A stretch of 61,926 nucleotides of DNA from Pseudomonadota bacterium (GCA_023386155.1 JAEWKH010000157.1:1-61926), one strand, 5' to 3'. Numbered from the stretch's first letter, positions 16,023 through 27,142 are shown. Program-made: numbers and translations. Notes: generated by a model from the sequence alone, not told the origin.

Positions 16023-17501
16023 TCAGCCGTTGTGCGCCACCGGCAAGGCCGGCGGCAGATCGCCTTCCAGAGCCACGACCTTCCCGGGATTGAGAATGTT
16101 CTGCGGATCGAGGGCCCTCTTCAACGTCTTCATCAGGTCGAGGGCCACGGGGTCCTTGTAGCGCACCAGCTCGTCGCGCTTGATGAGGCCGACCCCATGC
16201 TCGGCGGAAATCGAGCCGTTCATGGCATGGACGATGTCATGAACGATCCGGTTGAAGCGCTCCCATTGGGCCAGGAAGAGGGGCTTCTCCATGCCGACGG
16301 GCTGGGTCAGGTTGAAGTGGATGTTGCCGTCGCCGAAATGGCCGAAGGCGCAGACCCGCACGCCGGGCAATGCCTCCTCGCAGGCCCTGCTCGCCGTCAC
16401 GATGAAATCCGCGACATCGGAGACGGGCACCGAGACGTCGTGCTTGATCGATCCACCTTCGAGGCGCTGCACGTCGGAGAGGCTTTCCCTCAGGTGCCAG
16501 AGCGCCGCGTTCTGAGCCTCGCTGGCGGCGATGGTCGCGTCCTCGATGGTGCCGCTCTCGAAGGCCACCCCTAAGGCCTTCTCCAGCAGCGTGCGCAGAT
16601 CGAGCTCCGGATCGGGCGTCGAGACTTCGACCAGCGCGTAGGCGGCGTGGTCACCGTTCAGCGGGCGGACGGCGCCGGGGGCGTGCCTGAGCACGATGTC
16701 GAGGGCGAAGCGCGGCATGAACTCGAAAGCGGTGAGCTCGTCGCCCATCGTCTGCCGCAGGCTTTCGAACAGGGCGAGCGCCGCATGGGGCGAGGCGCAG
16801 CCGACGAAGGCCACGACCTGCGTCCTGGGCCGAGGAAAGAGCTTCAGCACCGCCGCCGTGATGATTCCGAGCGTGCCTTCCGAACCGATGAAGAGGTTCT
16901 TCAGGTCGTACCCCATATTGTCCTTGCGCAGGCCCTTGAGGCCGTTCCAGATCCGTCCGTCGGCGAGCACGACCTCGAGCCCGAGCACGAGCTCGCGGGT
17001 ATTGCCGTAGCGCAGCACGTTCACGCCGCCCGCGTTGGTCGCGATATTGCCGCCGACCCGGCACGAGCCTTCCGAGGCAAGCGACAGCGGGAAGATGCAG
17101 TCCACATCCTTCGCGGCATCCTGCACGGCCTTGAGAATGCAGCCGGCCTCGGCCGTGATGGTGGCATTGAAGGCGTTGACCTCGCGGATGCGGTCGAGCC
17201 GCGCCAGCGACAGGACGATGCCCCCGTGCGGCACCCCTCCGCCCACGAGGCCGGTATTGCCGCCCTGCGGCACGACGGCGACGCCTGCCTTCGCGCATTC
17301 CTTCACCACGAAGCCCACCTCCTCCGTGCTGCCGGGACGGGCCACGGCCAGGGCCGTGCCGCGATAGAGCTTCCGCTCCTCGACGAGATAGCCCTCCATT
17401 GCGGCGGGCTCGACGATGACGTGCTTGGCCCCCAGGCGCGCCGAGAGCACGCCCAGGAGATCGGAATGGGATTCTGGCATAGAGATCACAGGGCCCTGCA
17501 T
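16023..17501 (-). CDS. FAD-linked 2-hydroxyacid dehydrogenase/oxidase (GlcD/D2HGDH family)
   Basis: A 492-residue flavoprotein of the PCMH-type FAD-binding family that includes D-lactate, glycolate (GlcD) and D-2-hydroxyglutarate dehydrogenases. The FAD-binding half shows VVPQGGNTGLVGGGVPHGGIV and SCRVGGNIATNAGGVNVLRYG; the C-terminal half has the CAFGHFGDGNIHFNL metal-site motif and ends near AEHGVGLIKR. It is the second gene of a unit with the DHDPS-family enzyme, 41 bases downstream. In arabinonate-type pathways cleavage yields glycolaldehyde or a hydroxyacid, so oxidation of glycolate or lactate would fit. An internal ATG at 17480 is an alternative start. Confidence 0.88.
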   Translation of the reverse strand: MQGPVISMPESHSDLLGVLSARLGAKHVIVEPAAMEGYLVEERKLYRGTALAVARPGSTEEVGFVVKECAKAGVAVVPQGGNTGLVGGGVPHGGIVLSLARLDRIREVNAFNATITAEAGCILKAVQDAAKDVDCIFPLSLASEGSCRVGGNIATNAGGVNVLRYGNTRELVLGLEVVLADGRIWNGLKGLRKDNMGYDLKNLFIGSEGTLGIITAAVLKLFPRPRTQVVAFVGCASPHAALALFESLRQTMGDELTAFEFMPRFALDIVLRHAPGAVRPLNGDHAAYALVEVSTPDPELDLRTLLEKALGVAFESGTIEDATIAASEAQNAALWHLRESLSDVQRLEGGSIKHDVSVPVSDVADFIVTASRACEEALPGVRVCAFGHFGDGNIHFNLTQPVGMEKPLFLAQWERFNRIVHDIVHAMNGSISAEHGVGLIKRDELVRYKDPVALDLMKTLKRALDPQNILNPGKVVALEGDLPPALPVAHNG

Positions 17502-17542
17502 GCTGCCGGCGCAAGACCGGCCGACCGACGATGCCGGCCAGA

Positions 17543-18481
17543 TTACGCAGCAGCGGCCTCCTGTCGAGCGGTCATTTCGGCGGCGAGCAGTGCCTTGGCG
17601 GCCTCCCTGATCTCGCCGTGGATCGCCGGATCGGCCTCGGTGAGGAGCGGCAGGATCGGCCCCATCTCGGCCACGCCGGACAGGGAAACGGCCGAGTGGA
17701 GAACCCGAATCGCGTTGTGGCGCTCACGGATGGCTTCGAGCGGCAGGAAGAATTCGAGGAGGCGCTTCGCCTCGGCCTCGTCGCCCCGCTTCAGGGCGTG
17801 GAGGTAGGACATGGACAGGTGCGGCGCGATGCACACGCAGCCAGCGGTGAAGCCGGCGAGCCTGAACCGCGTCAGATGCGTGAGGGCCGGCGGCTCGCCG
17901 AAGCCGCTCACGATCCGATCCGCCCCGACCGCGTCGACCAGTTCCTGCAGATAGGGATCCTGGGTGAGGTCGGCACGCGGGACGGCATATTTGATGCCGA
18001 AGACCGCGCCCTGCTCGACCAGCCGGGCCATTGCCTGGGCGGGCACGTATCGATCGGCCTTGATGTAGACGATCAGCGGCACGCCGGAACGGTCGACGAA
18101 GTCCTGCAATCCGCGCACCGCGCCGTCCGGCGTCTGCGGCGCGATCATCGGCAGCGCCATGGCGACGGGATAGCGGCGCGACTTAAGGATCGACGCCTCG
18201 TCGACGAGCTTGCCCCAGTCTGGTCCGACCGAGGGGATCAGCCACGTGTTCCCGGCAGCCGATTCCTCCAGGCTGTCGAGCCATTCGGCGAATTTCGACA
18301 CCGGCCAGTTGTGCACATTGGCGTTGCCGCCATAGAGCAGCGTCGAGACTCCGCCCGCCTCGAGATGGCGGATCAGCCTCGCGTTGGCCTCCCGGGCAAT
18401 CTCGAAATCGGGCGTCAGGGCGAATGGCGGAACCGCGAGAACGGAGCGGGCGAGGTGAGAGGTTTCGATCTTCGTCAGCAT
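17543..18481 (-). CDS. Dihydrodipicolinate synthase/N-acetylneuraminate lyase family protein
   Basis: A 312-residue class I aldolase-type TIM barrel. Lys164 in FGIKYAVPR is the expected Schiff-base lysine and Tyr139 in LIVYIKAD the expected tyrosine. The N-terminal GGVSTLLYGGNANVHNW stands where the substrate-binding loop of DHDPS lies but differs from the canonical GTTGE, arguing against lysine biosynthesis. Beside an arabinonate-type dehydratase, the likely role is cleavage or dehydration of a 2-keto-3-deoxy sugar acid; this is inferred. It is divergent from the GntR gene and shares its operator region. Confidence 0.85.
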   Translation of the reverse strand: MLTKIETSHLARSVLAVPPFALTPDFEIAREANARLIRHLEAGGVSTLLYGGNANVHNWPVSKFAEWLDSLEESAAGNTWLIPSVGPDWGKLVDEASILKSRRYPVAMALPMIAPQTPDGAVRGLQDFVDRSGVPLIVYIKADRYVPAQAMARLVEQGAVFGIKYAVPRADLTQDPYLQELVDAVGADRIVSGFGEPPALTHLTRFRLAGFTAGCVCIAPHLSMSYLHALKRGDEAEAKRLLEFFLPLEAIRERHNAIRVLHSAVSLSGVAEMGPILPLLTEADPAIHGEIREAAKALLAAEMTARQEAAAA

Positions 18482-18863
18482 GGATGGCGTCTCGCTGTGT
18501 CAAGGATTGCTCCGGATGTGTTGCCTCCCGGCTCGCTGTCGTTCGGCTTCCCCGTCGCCTTGCGACATGTCTTGTATGGCAACATACAAATTTTGACAAG
18601 CGGCCCGAGTCGGGCCACACTCCTCTCGGCAGGGCAGCTGTCCACCAGTGCATGTTCCTGTAATAACGATTTCTTTTGACTCGGGAGATGCCAGCAACTA
18701 GTGAGACATACGACAAGTTGGCCTGCCGGATCGGGCAATTCGCCTGTAAGGATCGGCCGCTGCGCCGGGATCCGGCACAGGCTTGACGGATCGCTTCCGT
18801 CGATAGGGAGCGCCACCGGACATCTTCAGTTTTCAGCGCCTGCAAGAGACACTCGACGGCTCC
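18482..18863. promoter_or_regulatory. Divergent promoter region of aldolase operon and gntR
   Basis: The region carries TTGTATG-GCAA-CATACAA (18572-18589, perfect 7-base arms), which also contains TTGTATGGCAA, the theme of the island's other candidate GntR sites. TTGACA (18593-18598) next to it could be a -35 for gntR, but the matching -10 is weak. The remaining 200 bases up to gntR show no gene or further structure I can support. Confidence 0.6.
18572..18589. promoter_or_regulatory. Candidate GntR operator (autoregulatory)
   Basis: An inverted repeat TTGTATG/CATACAA with a 4-base spacer between the divergent aldolase-family gene and the GntR gene. FadR-type regulators usually bind near their own promoter, which supports autoregulation. 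Confidence 0.6.
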
Positions 18864-19649
18864 ATGAACGAACGCTCTTTCCTTTCCGACCTCTCCCTCA
18901 ACACCATCGCCCGCAAGCGGAATCTCGTGAGCGACCTGGCGGAAGCGATCTCGCGCGAGATCGCCGAGGGGCGGCTGCAGGCGGGGGACCGCCTGCCGAC
19001 CGAGGCGGAGCTGGCATCGGCCGCGGGCGTCAGCCGGACCGTCGTGCGCGAGGCTGTGGCGGCTCTCAAGGCCGCCAAGCTGGTCCAGACCCGGCAGGGC
19101 GCCGGCGCCTTCGTGCTGCCACCCCCGCCCAAGTCGGATTTCTTCGCTTCCCTCAGCAACGGCGAGGTCGACGACATCCTGGCCATGCTCGAATTGCGCC
19201 TCGCCGTCGAGGTGGAGGCCGCTTCGCTCGCGGCGGTGCGCCGGACCGACGAGGAAATGGCCGCGCTCGACCGGGCCCTCGAGAACATCACCAAGGGCGA
19301 GGATTACGGCATCGCGGCGGATCTGGAGTTCCATCGCATCCTCGCGGGCGCGACCAAGAACCCCTATTTCGTGCGTTTCCTGGACTTTCTCGGGGAGTTT
19401 GCCGTGCCACGCCGCTCGGGTCCGAGGCCGGAGGGCGAGAGCCAGCAGCAGCGTGACTATCTCGGCGTGGTCGAGCGGGAGCACCGGGCGATCCGGGATG
19501 CCATCGCCATGGGCGACTCGAATCTCGCCGCCGCCATGATGCGCGCGCACCTGGCCAACAGCCGCAACCGCTACTCGGCCCGGATCCTGGAGGCGTCCGC
19601 CAAGCCCGCCTCCAAGCCCGTCAAGCTCCGGTCCGCCGCCAAGGCCTGA
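18864..19649 (+). CDS. FadR-subfamily GntR transcriptional regulator
   Basis: A 261-residue regulator. The winged helix-turn-helix is at about residues 14-80 (GDRLPTEAELASAAGVSRTVVREAV is the core, ending in TRQGAGAFVL). The C-terminal FCD domain shows the metal/ligand residues as DLEFHRIL, EHRAIRDA and MMRAHLANSR. It is flanked by the enzymes it probably controls: the aldolase/oxidase unit on the left and the sugar-acid dehydratase on the right. FadR-type relatives respond to sugar acids (uronates, gluconate, galactonate), so the inducer may be the acid substrate of the dehydratase. Confidence 0.93.
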   Translation: MNERSFLSDLSLNTIARKRNLVSDLAEAISREIAEGRLQAGDRLPTEAELASAAGVSRTVVREAVAALKAAKLVQTRQGAGAFVLPPPPKSDFFASLSNGEVDDILAMLELRLAVEVEAASLAAVRRTDEEMAALDRALENITKGEDYGIAADLEFHRILAGATKNPYFVRFLDFLGEFAVPRRSGPRPEGESQQQRDYLGVVEREHRAIRDAIAMGDSNLAAAMMRAHLANSRNRYSARILEASAKPASKPVKLRSAAKA

Positions 19650-19870
19650 GCCTGGCGCTTCGCGGTCCCCGGGCGGGGTCCGTGTCCCGCAGGAGTGACC
19701 CCGTTCACATCCAATAGCGCGCTTTCCGGAGAGGGGAGCATCGTGCGGATCCCCAGGTCCGCGCGGGATGACGCGCGTTCCCGGAAGCAGGTCCGCTTCT
19801 CGTCCCGGCAAGCCCGGAAAGGGCGTCCCCGCACTTGACAGCCGATCCCAGAACGGCGACCAATTTCTAA

Positions 19871-19885
19871 ATTTGTATGACATAT
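19871..19885. promoter_or_regulatory. Candidate GntR operator before the sugar-acid dehydratase
   Basis: ATTTGTATGACATAT, containing TTGTATGACAT, lies 38 bases before the dehydratase start in the 273-base gap after gntR. Its position fits a repressor site over the promoter. Confidence 0.55.
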
Positions 19886-19922
19886 GGCTTTTGCGCCTCG
19901 CGGCGCGGGGAGTGATCCGGGA

Positions 19923-21644
<1,722 letters not shown>

Positions 21645-21756
21645 ATCCCCTCAACTGCCGGCAGCAAGGCCACGCGGCGGCGTTGTTGGCAATCACTTGC
21701 CTGTCATCATACATCGCTCTGCGCAAGCGGGGCCAGCGGGCCAAACGACCAAACGA

Positions 21757-21780
21757 AAAGGCGGCCCATGGGCCGCCTTT
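21757..21780. terminator. Bidirectional terminator between dehydratase gene and pckA
   Basis: A 24-base perfect palindrome with arm AAAGGCGGCCCA, giving a T run on either strand. It separates the convergent dehydratase and pckA genes and marks the right border of the catabolic island. Confidence 0.85.
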
Positions 21781-21806
21781 CATTAGAGCAAAGGAAGCTC
21801 GGGCCG

Positions 21807-23417
21807 TCAGGCCGCGATCGAGGTCTGCGGTGCGGCCGAGCGGACGTCGGAGTCCACGTGGGCCTCGAAGCGCTTGAAATTCTCGTTGAACATGTCGATC
21901 AGGCGCTTGGCCGTCTCGGCGAACTCCGCCTTGTTCTGCCAGGTCTTGACCGGATAGAGGATGTGCGGCTCGACGCCGGGCACCGAGGTCGGCACCGCGA
22001 AGCCGAAATAGGGGTCACGGCGGAAATCCGCCCGGGAGAGCGAGCCGTCGAGCGCCGCGGTGAGCAGGCGGCGGGTGACGCGGATCGGCATGCGCCGGCC
22101 GACGCCGTACTTGCCGCCGGTCCAGCCGGTATTGACGAGCCAGCAATCCACATGGTGCTTGGCGATGAGATCGCGCAGCAGGTTACCGTACTCGGACGGG
22201 TGCCGCGGCATGAAGGGCGCGCCGAAGCAGGTCGAGAAGGTGGCCTCCGGATCCTTCACGCCCTTTTCCGTGCCGGCCACCTTGGCGGTGTAGCCGGAGA
22301 GGAAATGGTACATGGCCTCGGCCGGCGTCAGCTTGGCGATGGGAGGCAGCACGCCGAAGGCGTCGCAGGTGAGCATCACGATGTTCTTCGGGATGCCCGC
22401 GCGGCCCGTGGCGCTGGCATTGGGAATGAAGTCGAGCGGATAGGCGCAGCGCGTATTCTCCGTCCTCGACGCGTCGTCGAAATCGGGAACCCGCGTGATC
22501 GGGTCGATCACCACGTTCTCCAGCACCGTGCCGAAGCGCTCCGTGGTGGCGAAGATCTCGGGCTCCGCCTCGCGGGACAGGCGGATGGTCTTGGCGTAGC
22601 AGCCGCCCTCGAAGTTGAACACGCCGTTCGGGCCCCAGCCGTGCTCGTCATCGCCGAGCAGGATGCGGTTCGGATCGGCCGAGAGCGTCGTCTTGCCGGT
22701 GCCGGAGAGGCCGAAGAACACGGCCACGTCCCCATCCTTGCCCACATTGGCCGAGCAATGCATGGGCATGACCTTCTGGGCGGGCAGCACGTAGTTGAGA
22801 TAGGTGAAGACCGACTTCTTCATCTCGCCCGCATAGGAGGTGCCGCCGATGAGCACGATCCTGCGCTTGAAGTCGCAGGCGATGACCGTCTCGCTGCGGC
22901 AGCCGTGACGGGCCGGGTCCGCCTTGAAGGACGGCAGGTCGATGATGGTGAGCCCCGGCACGTAATCGGCGAGTTCGCCGCGATCCGGGCGGATCAGCAG
23001 GTTGCGGATGAAGAGCGAGTGCCAGGCATATTCCGTGAAGACCCGCGCCTTGACCCGGTAGGCCGCATCGGCGCCGCCGTAGAGGTCCTGCGCGAACAGC
23101 TCCCGGCCCTCCGCATGGGCCAGGAAGTCGGCCAGCAGGGTGTCGAACTGGCCGGGCGTGATAGAGCCGTTGTTGTCCCACCAGACCGTGCTCTCCGTGG
23201 TCTCGTCGCGCACCACGAACTTGTCCTTGGGTGACCGGCCCGTATGCACGCCGGTCTCGGCCAGGAGCGCACCGCCCTTGACGAGCTTGGTCTCGCCCCG
23301 GATCAGGGATTGCTCGTAGAGCGCGGGCGCCTTGAGGTTCCAGTAAACCCGTTTGAGATTGCGGAGACCGGAGGCCTCAGCGCCCTGTGCGCTGTTGAAA
23401 ACGCCGATATTTTCCAC
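21807..23417 (-). CDS. pckA: Phosphoenolpyruvate carboxykinase (ATP)
   Basis: A 536-residue cytoplasmic enzyme that converts oxaloacetate and ATP to PEP, CO2 and ADP, the first committed step of gluconeogenesis. The P-loop GLSGTGKTTLSADP and the substrate motif TGVHTGRSPKDKF are clear. The start is the GTG at 23417 (VENIGVFNSAQG) behind AGGAG at a 9-base spacing; the upstream extension to 23471 lacks one. It is divergent from chvI. In Rhizobiales pckA commonly lies beside chvI-chvG, as here. Confidence 0.97.
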   Translation of the reverse strand: MENIGVFNSAQGAEASGLRNLKRVYWNLKAPALYEQSLIRGETKLVKGGALLAETGVHTGRSPKDKFVVRDETTESTVWWDNNGSITPGQFDTLLADFLAHAEGRELFAQDLYGGADAAYRVKARVFTEYAWHSLFIRNLLIRPDRGELADYVPGLTIIDLPSFKADPARHGCRSETVIACDFKRRIVLIGGTSYAGEMKKSVFTYLNYVLPAQKVMPMHCSANVGKDGDVAVFFGLSGTGKTTLSADPNRILLGDDEHGWGPNGVFNFEGGCYAKTIRLSREAEPEIFATTERFGTVLENVVIDPITRVPDFDDASRTENTRCAYPLDFIPNASATGRAGIPKNIVMLTCDAFGVLPPIAKLTPAEAMYHFLSGYTAKVAGTEKGVKDPEATFSTCFGAPFMPRHPSEYGNLLRDLIAKHHVDCWLVNTGWTGGKYGVGRRMPIRVTRRLLTAALDGSLSRADFRRDPYFGFAVPTSVPGVEPHILYPVKTWQNKAEFAETAKRLIDMFNENFKRFEAHVDSDVRSAAPQTSIAA

Positions 23418-23959
23418 GGAAGACTTCTCCTGGTTGGCAGTCACCCCGCAGCCGGATCGGCCGCCGTCCAATGACCGTCACATGGGTAGGGTCAAACAAT
23501 CCTGGCGAAAATTTGCCGTCTCGCTTGAGCATGGAACCTTCTTTAGGTCAGCTGACGGTGCCGTCAACTCAGGCCGTTTCATCGCATTCTATTTTTCCGG
23601 GAGCCAGACCTTCATTCCCCTTAATCCCTCGAATTTGAAGGTATTTTCGGGATTCTTTCGTATGATTGACGCGCCTTTTCCGGCCGGAGCAGCGCGGGCG
23701 ACCCCGGGCCATGACCCTTCGCGGCTCCGATCATGGCGAGTTGCGGGATCGCGAACATTGTGACCAAATCGTAACGGATCGTTCATCGGCGGTTGAACCG
23801 GCCGCCCTTAAGCACCACTATCAGGGCCGCCCCTGGCCGCGACCCCGGGGGAGAGCCATATTTATGCCACGAGAAAGGCGCAGTTGGGGACGTTTTCCGG
23901 GCCCCCTGCGTTGTCAGACGAGACGCTGACATTCGTCCGTGCCAACCAAGGAAGAGTTC
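23418..23959. promoter_or_regulatory. Divergent pckA/chvI promoter region
   Basis: A 542-base gene-free gap with an AT-richer centre (23590-23660). GTGACcaaatcGTAAC (23760-23775) is a direct repeat with an 11-base period, the geometry used by OmpR-family regulators, so it could be a ChvI site. No open frame here looks like a gene. Confidence 0.4.
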
Positions 23960-24658
23960 ATGCCAACGATCGCCCTTGTCGATGACGATCGCAACATCCT
24001 GACCTCTGTTTCCATCGCCCTCGAAGCGGAGGGCTACCGCATTCAGACCTACACGGACGGGGCCTCGGCTCTGGACGGGCTCAAGCACGCCCCGCCGGAC
24101 CTGGCCATCTTCGACATCAAGATGCCGCGCATGGACGGCATGGAGCTCCTGCGCCGCCTGCGGCAGAAATCGGACCTGCCGGTCATCTTCCTGACCTCCA
24201 AGGACGAGGAGATCGACGAGCTGTTCGGCCTCAAGATGGGCGCCGACGACTTCATCCGGAAGCCGTTCTCCCAGCGCCTCCTGGTCGAGCGCGTCAAGGC
24301 CGTTCTGCGGCGTTTCGCCCCCAAGGACCAGACCGCCCCCAAGGAGGCAGACCCGAAGGCCCTGGAGCGCGGCCAGCTGAAGATGGACCCGGAACGCCAC
24401 GCCTGCACCTGGAAGGGCGAGCCGGTGACCCTCACCGTGACGGAATTCCTGATCCTGCAGGCCCTCGCCACGCGTCCGGGAGTGGTGAAGAGCCGCAACG
24501 CCCTGATGGATGCGGCCTATGACGACCAGGTCTATGTGGACGACCGCACCATCGACAGCCACATCAAGCGCCTGCGCAAGAAGTTCAAGTCGGTTGACCA
24601 GAGTTTCGAAATGATCGAGACCCTCTACGGCGTGGGCTACCGTTTCAAGGAAGCCTGA
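23960..24658 (+). CDS. chvI: Two-component response regulator ChvI
   Basis: A 232-residue OmpR-family regulator. The receiver domain (1-120) has the acidic pair in LVDDDRN, phospho-acceptor Asp52 in IFDIKMPRMDG, and the conserved Lys in IRKPFSQ. The C-terminal winged helix (about 135-230) ends in ETLYGVGYRFKEA. Start at 23960 behind AAGGAAGAG. It is followed by chvG, as in Sinorhizobium, Agrobacterium and Brucella (BvrR/BvrS), where the pair controls envelope, acid response and host association. Confidence 0.95.
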   Translation: MPTIALVDDDRNILTSVSIALEAEGYRIQTYTDGASALDGLKHAPPDLAIFDIKMPRMDGMELLRRLRQKSDLPVIFLTSKDEEIDELFGLKMGADDFIRKPFSQRLLVERVKAVLRRFAPKDQTAPKEADPKALERGQLKMDPERHACTWKGEPVTLTVTEFLILQALATRPGVVKSRNALMDAAYDDQVYVDDRTIDSHIKRLRKKFKSVDQSFEMIETLYGVGYRFKEA

Positions 24659-24748
24659 CGCTTGAAGGCGCAAGCAATCTGGCGAGAAACCTGGAAAGTC
24701 GGTCATGGCCGGTGGAAGGAAAACCCGGACCATGCTTGAACGAGTGGC

Positions 24749-26602
24749 ATGAAGGCTGACCCCATCCACGCCGAGGCGGCGTTCGACGATCCGCCCGCAC
24801 CGCAGGGCGTCTTGGCCCGGCTGAAGCATTTCGGCCGCATGATCGTCCAGCGCGGCTCATCGAGCCTGACGCGACGGATCGTGGTGCTCAACCTCGCCGG
24901 GCTCGTGGTCCTCCTCGTCGGCTTTCTCTATCTCAACCAGTTCCGCGAAGGCCTCATCGAGGCCCGGGTCCAGAGCCTCGTGACCCAGGGCGAGATCATC
25001 GCGGGCGCGATCGCGAGCTCCGCGACCGTCGAGACCAACACCATCACCATCGACCCGGACCAGCTCCTCCAGATGCAGGCCGGAGAAACGGAGCGGTTCA
25101 CCGACGAGGCCTTCTCGTCCCTCGAGTTCTCCATCAATCCCGAGCGCGTGGCGCCCCTGCTGCGCCGCCTGGTGACGCCGACCAAGACCCGCGCCCGCAT
25201 CTTCGACCGGGACGGCATCTTGCTGCTCGATTCCAGGTCGTTCTATTCCCGCGGCGACATCCTGCGCATGGACCTGCCGCCGGTCGCCAATGTCGAGGAC
25301 ACGACGAGTCTGATCGAGCGCACCTGGAACAGCATCCGCAAGATGTTCCGGCGCACGAGGCGCCCCGTGCAGGAGGAGGCCGGACCCGCCAACGGCAAGA
25401 CCCTGCCGGAGGTGCAGCAGGCCTTTGCCGGCCAGCAATCGAGCGTGGTGCGCGTCAACAACCGGGGCGAGACCATCGTGTCCGTGGCGGTGCCGATCCA
25501 GCGCTTCCGCACGGTCCAGGGCGCGCTCCTGCTCTCCACCCAGGAAGGCGACATCGACGCGATCATCGCCTCCGAGCGCTTCGCCCTGCTCCAGGTCTTC
25601 CTGGTCGCGGCCGCGGTGATGATCGTCCTGTCGCTCTTTCTCGCCGGCGCCATCGCGGGTCCGGTCCGGCGGCTGGCGGAAGCGGCGGAGCGGGTGCGCT
25701 GGGGCACGAAGTCGCGCCAGGAGATCCCCGATTTCACCGCCCGTTCCGACGAGATCGGGCACCTCTCGGGCGCCCTGCGCGACATGACCAGGGCGCTCTA
25801 CAACCGGATCGACGCCATCGAGAGCTTCGCGGCGGACGTGGCGCACGAGCTGAAGAACCCGCTGACCTCCCTGCGCAGCGCCGTGGAGACCCTGCCGCTC
25901 GCCCGCAGCGACGATTCCCGCCAGCGCCTCCTGTCGATCATCCAGCACGACGTGAAGCGCCTCGACCGCCTGATCAGCGATATCTCCGACGCCTCGCGCC
26001 TCGATGCGGAACTCGCCCGCGCCGACGCGGAGCCGGTCGACATGGTGCGCCTTCTCGATGCAGTGGTATCGGTCGCCAACGAGCGCCGGCAGGAGGGCGA
26101 TCCGCTCATCACGCTCAACATCGACCGGCAGGCTCAGGGCCGCGACGCCTTCCTGGTTCTCGGCCATGACAGCCGTCTGGGCCAGGTCTTCAACAACCTG
26201 ATCGACAACGCGCGCTCCTTCTCGCCGCCCGACGAAACCGTCAATGTCTTCCTGCGCCGGCGCAGGAACCAGGTGGAAATCCTGGTGGAGGACAGCGGGC
26301 CCGGCATCGAGCCCGATGCCCTCGACCGGATCTTCGAGCGCTTCTACACGGACCGGCCCGAGCAGGGCTTCGGCCAGAACTCGGGCCTCGGCCTGTCCAT
26401 CTCCCGCCAGATCATCGAGGCCCATCGCGGCTCGATCCGGGCCGAGAACCGGCTCGGTCCGCCCGACGAGGCCGGCGAACCCAGGCGCCTCGGCGCCCGC
26501 TTCGTCATCCGCGTCCCGATCGAAGGGGCGAAGGCCAAGAAGGAGCAGGAGAGAAGGGACAAGGAGAAGGCCAGGCGCGAACCCGCAAAGAGGGAGACGT
26601 GA
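24749..26602 (+). CDS. chvG: Sensor histidine kinase ChvG
   Basis: A 617-residue membrane kinase partnering ChvI. A cytoplasmic N-terminus is followed by a membrane segment near residues 47-62 (VLNLAGLVVLLVGFLYL), a periplasmic sensor domain of about 220 residues, a second segment (LLQVFLVAAAVMIVLSLFLAGAIAG), a HAMP domain, and the H-box with His366 in VAHELKNPLTSLRSA. The HATPase has N (LIDNARSFSP), G1 (DSGPGIE) and G2 (GLGLSI) boxes. The C-terminus is a charged tail rich in K, E and R. The hprK GTG overlaps its stop. Confidence 0.95.
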   Translation: MKADPIHAEAAFDDPPAPQGVLARLKHFGRMIVQRGSSSLTRRIVVLNLAGLVVLLVGFLYLNQFREGLIEARVQSLVTQGEIIAGAIASSATVETNTITIDPDQLLQMQAGETERFTDEAFSSLEFSINPERVAPLLRRLVTPTKTRARIFDRDGILLLDSRSFYSRGDILRMDLPPVANVEDTTSLIERTWNSIRKMFRRTRRPVQEEAGPANGKTLPEVQQAFAGQQSSVVRVNNRGETIVSVAVPIQRFRTVQGALLLSTQEGDIDAIIASERFALLQVFLVAAAVMIVLSLFLAGAIAGPVRRLAEAAERVRWGTKSRQEIPDFTARSDEIGHLSGALRDMTRALYNRIDAIESFAADVAHELKNPLTSLRSAVETLPLARSDDSRQRLLSIIQHDVKRLDRLISDISDASRLDAELARADAEPVDMVRLLDAVVSVANERRQEGDPLITLNIDRQAQGRDAFLVLGHDSRLGQVFNNLIDNARSFSPPDETVNVFLRRRRNQVEILVEDSGPGIEPDALDRIFERFYTDRPEQGFGQNSGLGLSISRQIIEAHRGSIRAENRLGPPDEAGEPRRLGARFVIRVPIEGAKAKKEQERRDKEKARREPAKRET

Positions 26603-27054
26603 GCGAGGCGCAGACGATCCACGGCGGCTGCGTGCTCGTCGGCGAGGCCGGGCTCCTGATCCGGGGCGCGTCGGGATCGGGCAAGTCGACGCTTGCCCGC
26701 GAGGTCGTATCCCTCGCCCTCAGGGGCGGCCGCTTCGGAAGGCTGGTCAGCGACGACCGCACCCGCCTCGAGGCGCGTCACGGCCGCCTCCTGGCGCGGC
26801 CGGTGGAACCTCTCGGCGGCAGCATCGAGGTCTACGGCCTCGGCATCGTCCGGCAATCCTTCGAGCCGGCTGCCGTCATCCGCCTGGTGGTCGATCTCAC
26901 CGACGGACCGGCCCGCTATCCGGACGAGGAAGACAGGCACGTGGTCCTCTGCGGCGTCATGGTCCCTCGCATCCGGATGCAGGCCGGGGCAATCTCGGCC
27001 GACGTTGTCCTGGCCTGCCTGAGTGGTCTTTGCGTCACGGTCGTGACACTGTGA
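26599..27054 (+). CDS. hprK: Minimal HPr kinase/phosphorylase (HprK, C-terminal domain only)
   Basis: A 151-residue kinase lacking the N-terminal domain of Firmicute HprK (about 310 residues), the usual alphaproteobacterial form. Walker A is RGASGSGKST (residues 22-31) and RLVSDDRTRL supplies the catalytic aspartates. It would phosphorylate HPr on its serine. The GTG start overlaps the chvG stop by four bases (GTGA), so translation is probably coupled to the kinase gene. The substrate HPr lies 500 bases downstream. Confidence 0.92.
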   Translation: MSEAQTIHGGCVLVGEAGLLIRGASGSGKSTLAREVVSLALRGGRFGRLVSDDRTRLEARHGRLLARPVEPLGGSIEVYGLGIVRQSFEPAAVIRLVVDLTDGPARYPDEEDRHVVLCGVMVPRIRMQAGAISADVVLACLSGLCVTVVTL

Positions 27055-27142
27055 TGAACTTTTCCTCTCAATGCTCTTGCGCTTGGCTTCGCGGTGCACA
27101 AAATAGCGGCTCCGCTCTCGGAGCGTTCGGACTTGTAACATT

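Noticed and set aside
27109..27124. Hairpin GCTCCG/CGGAGC between hprK and the EIIA gene as a terminator
   Set aside because: The stem is only 6 bp and no T run follows.
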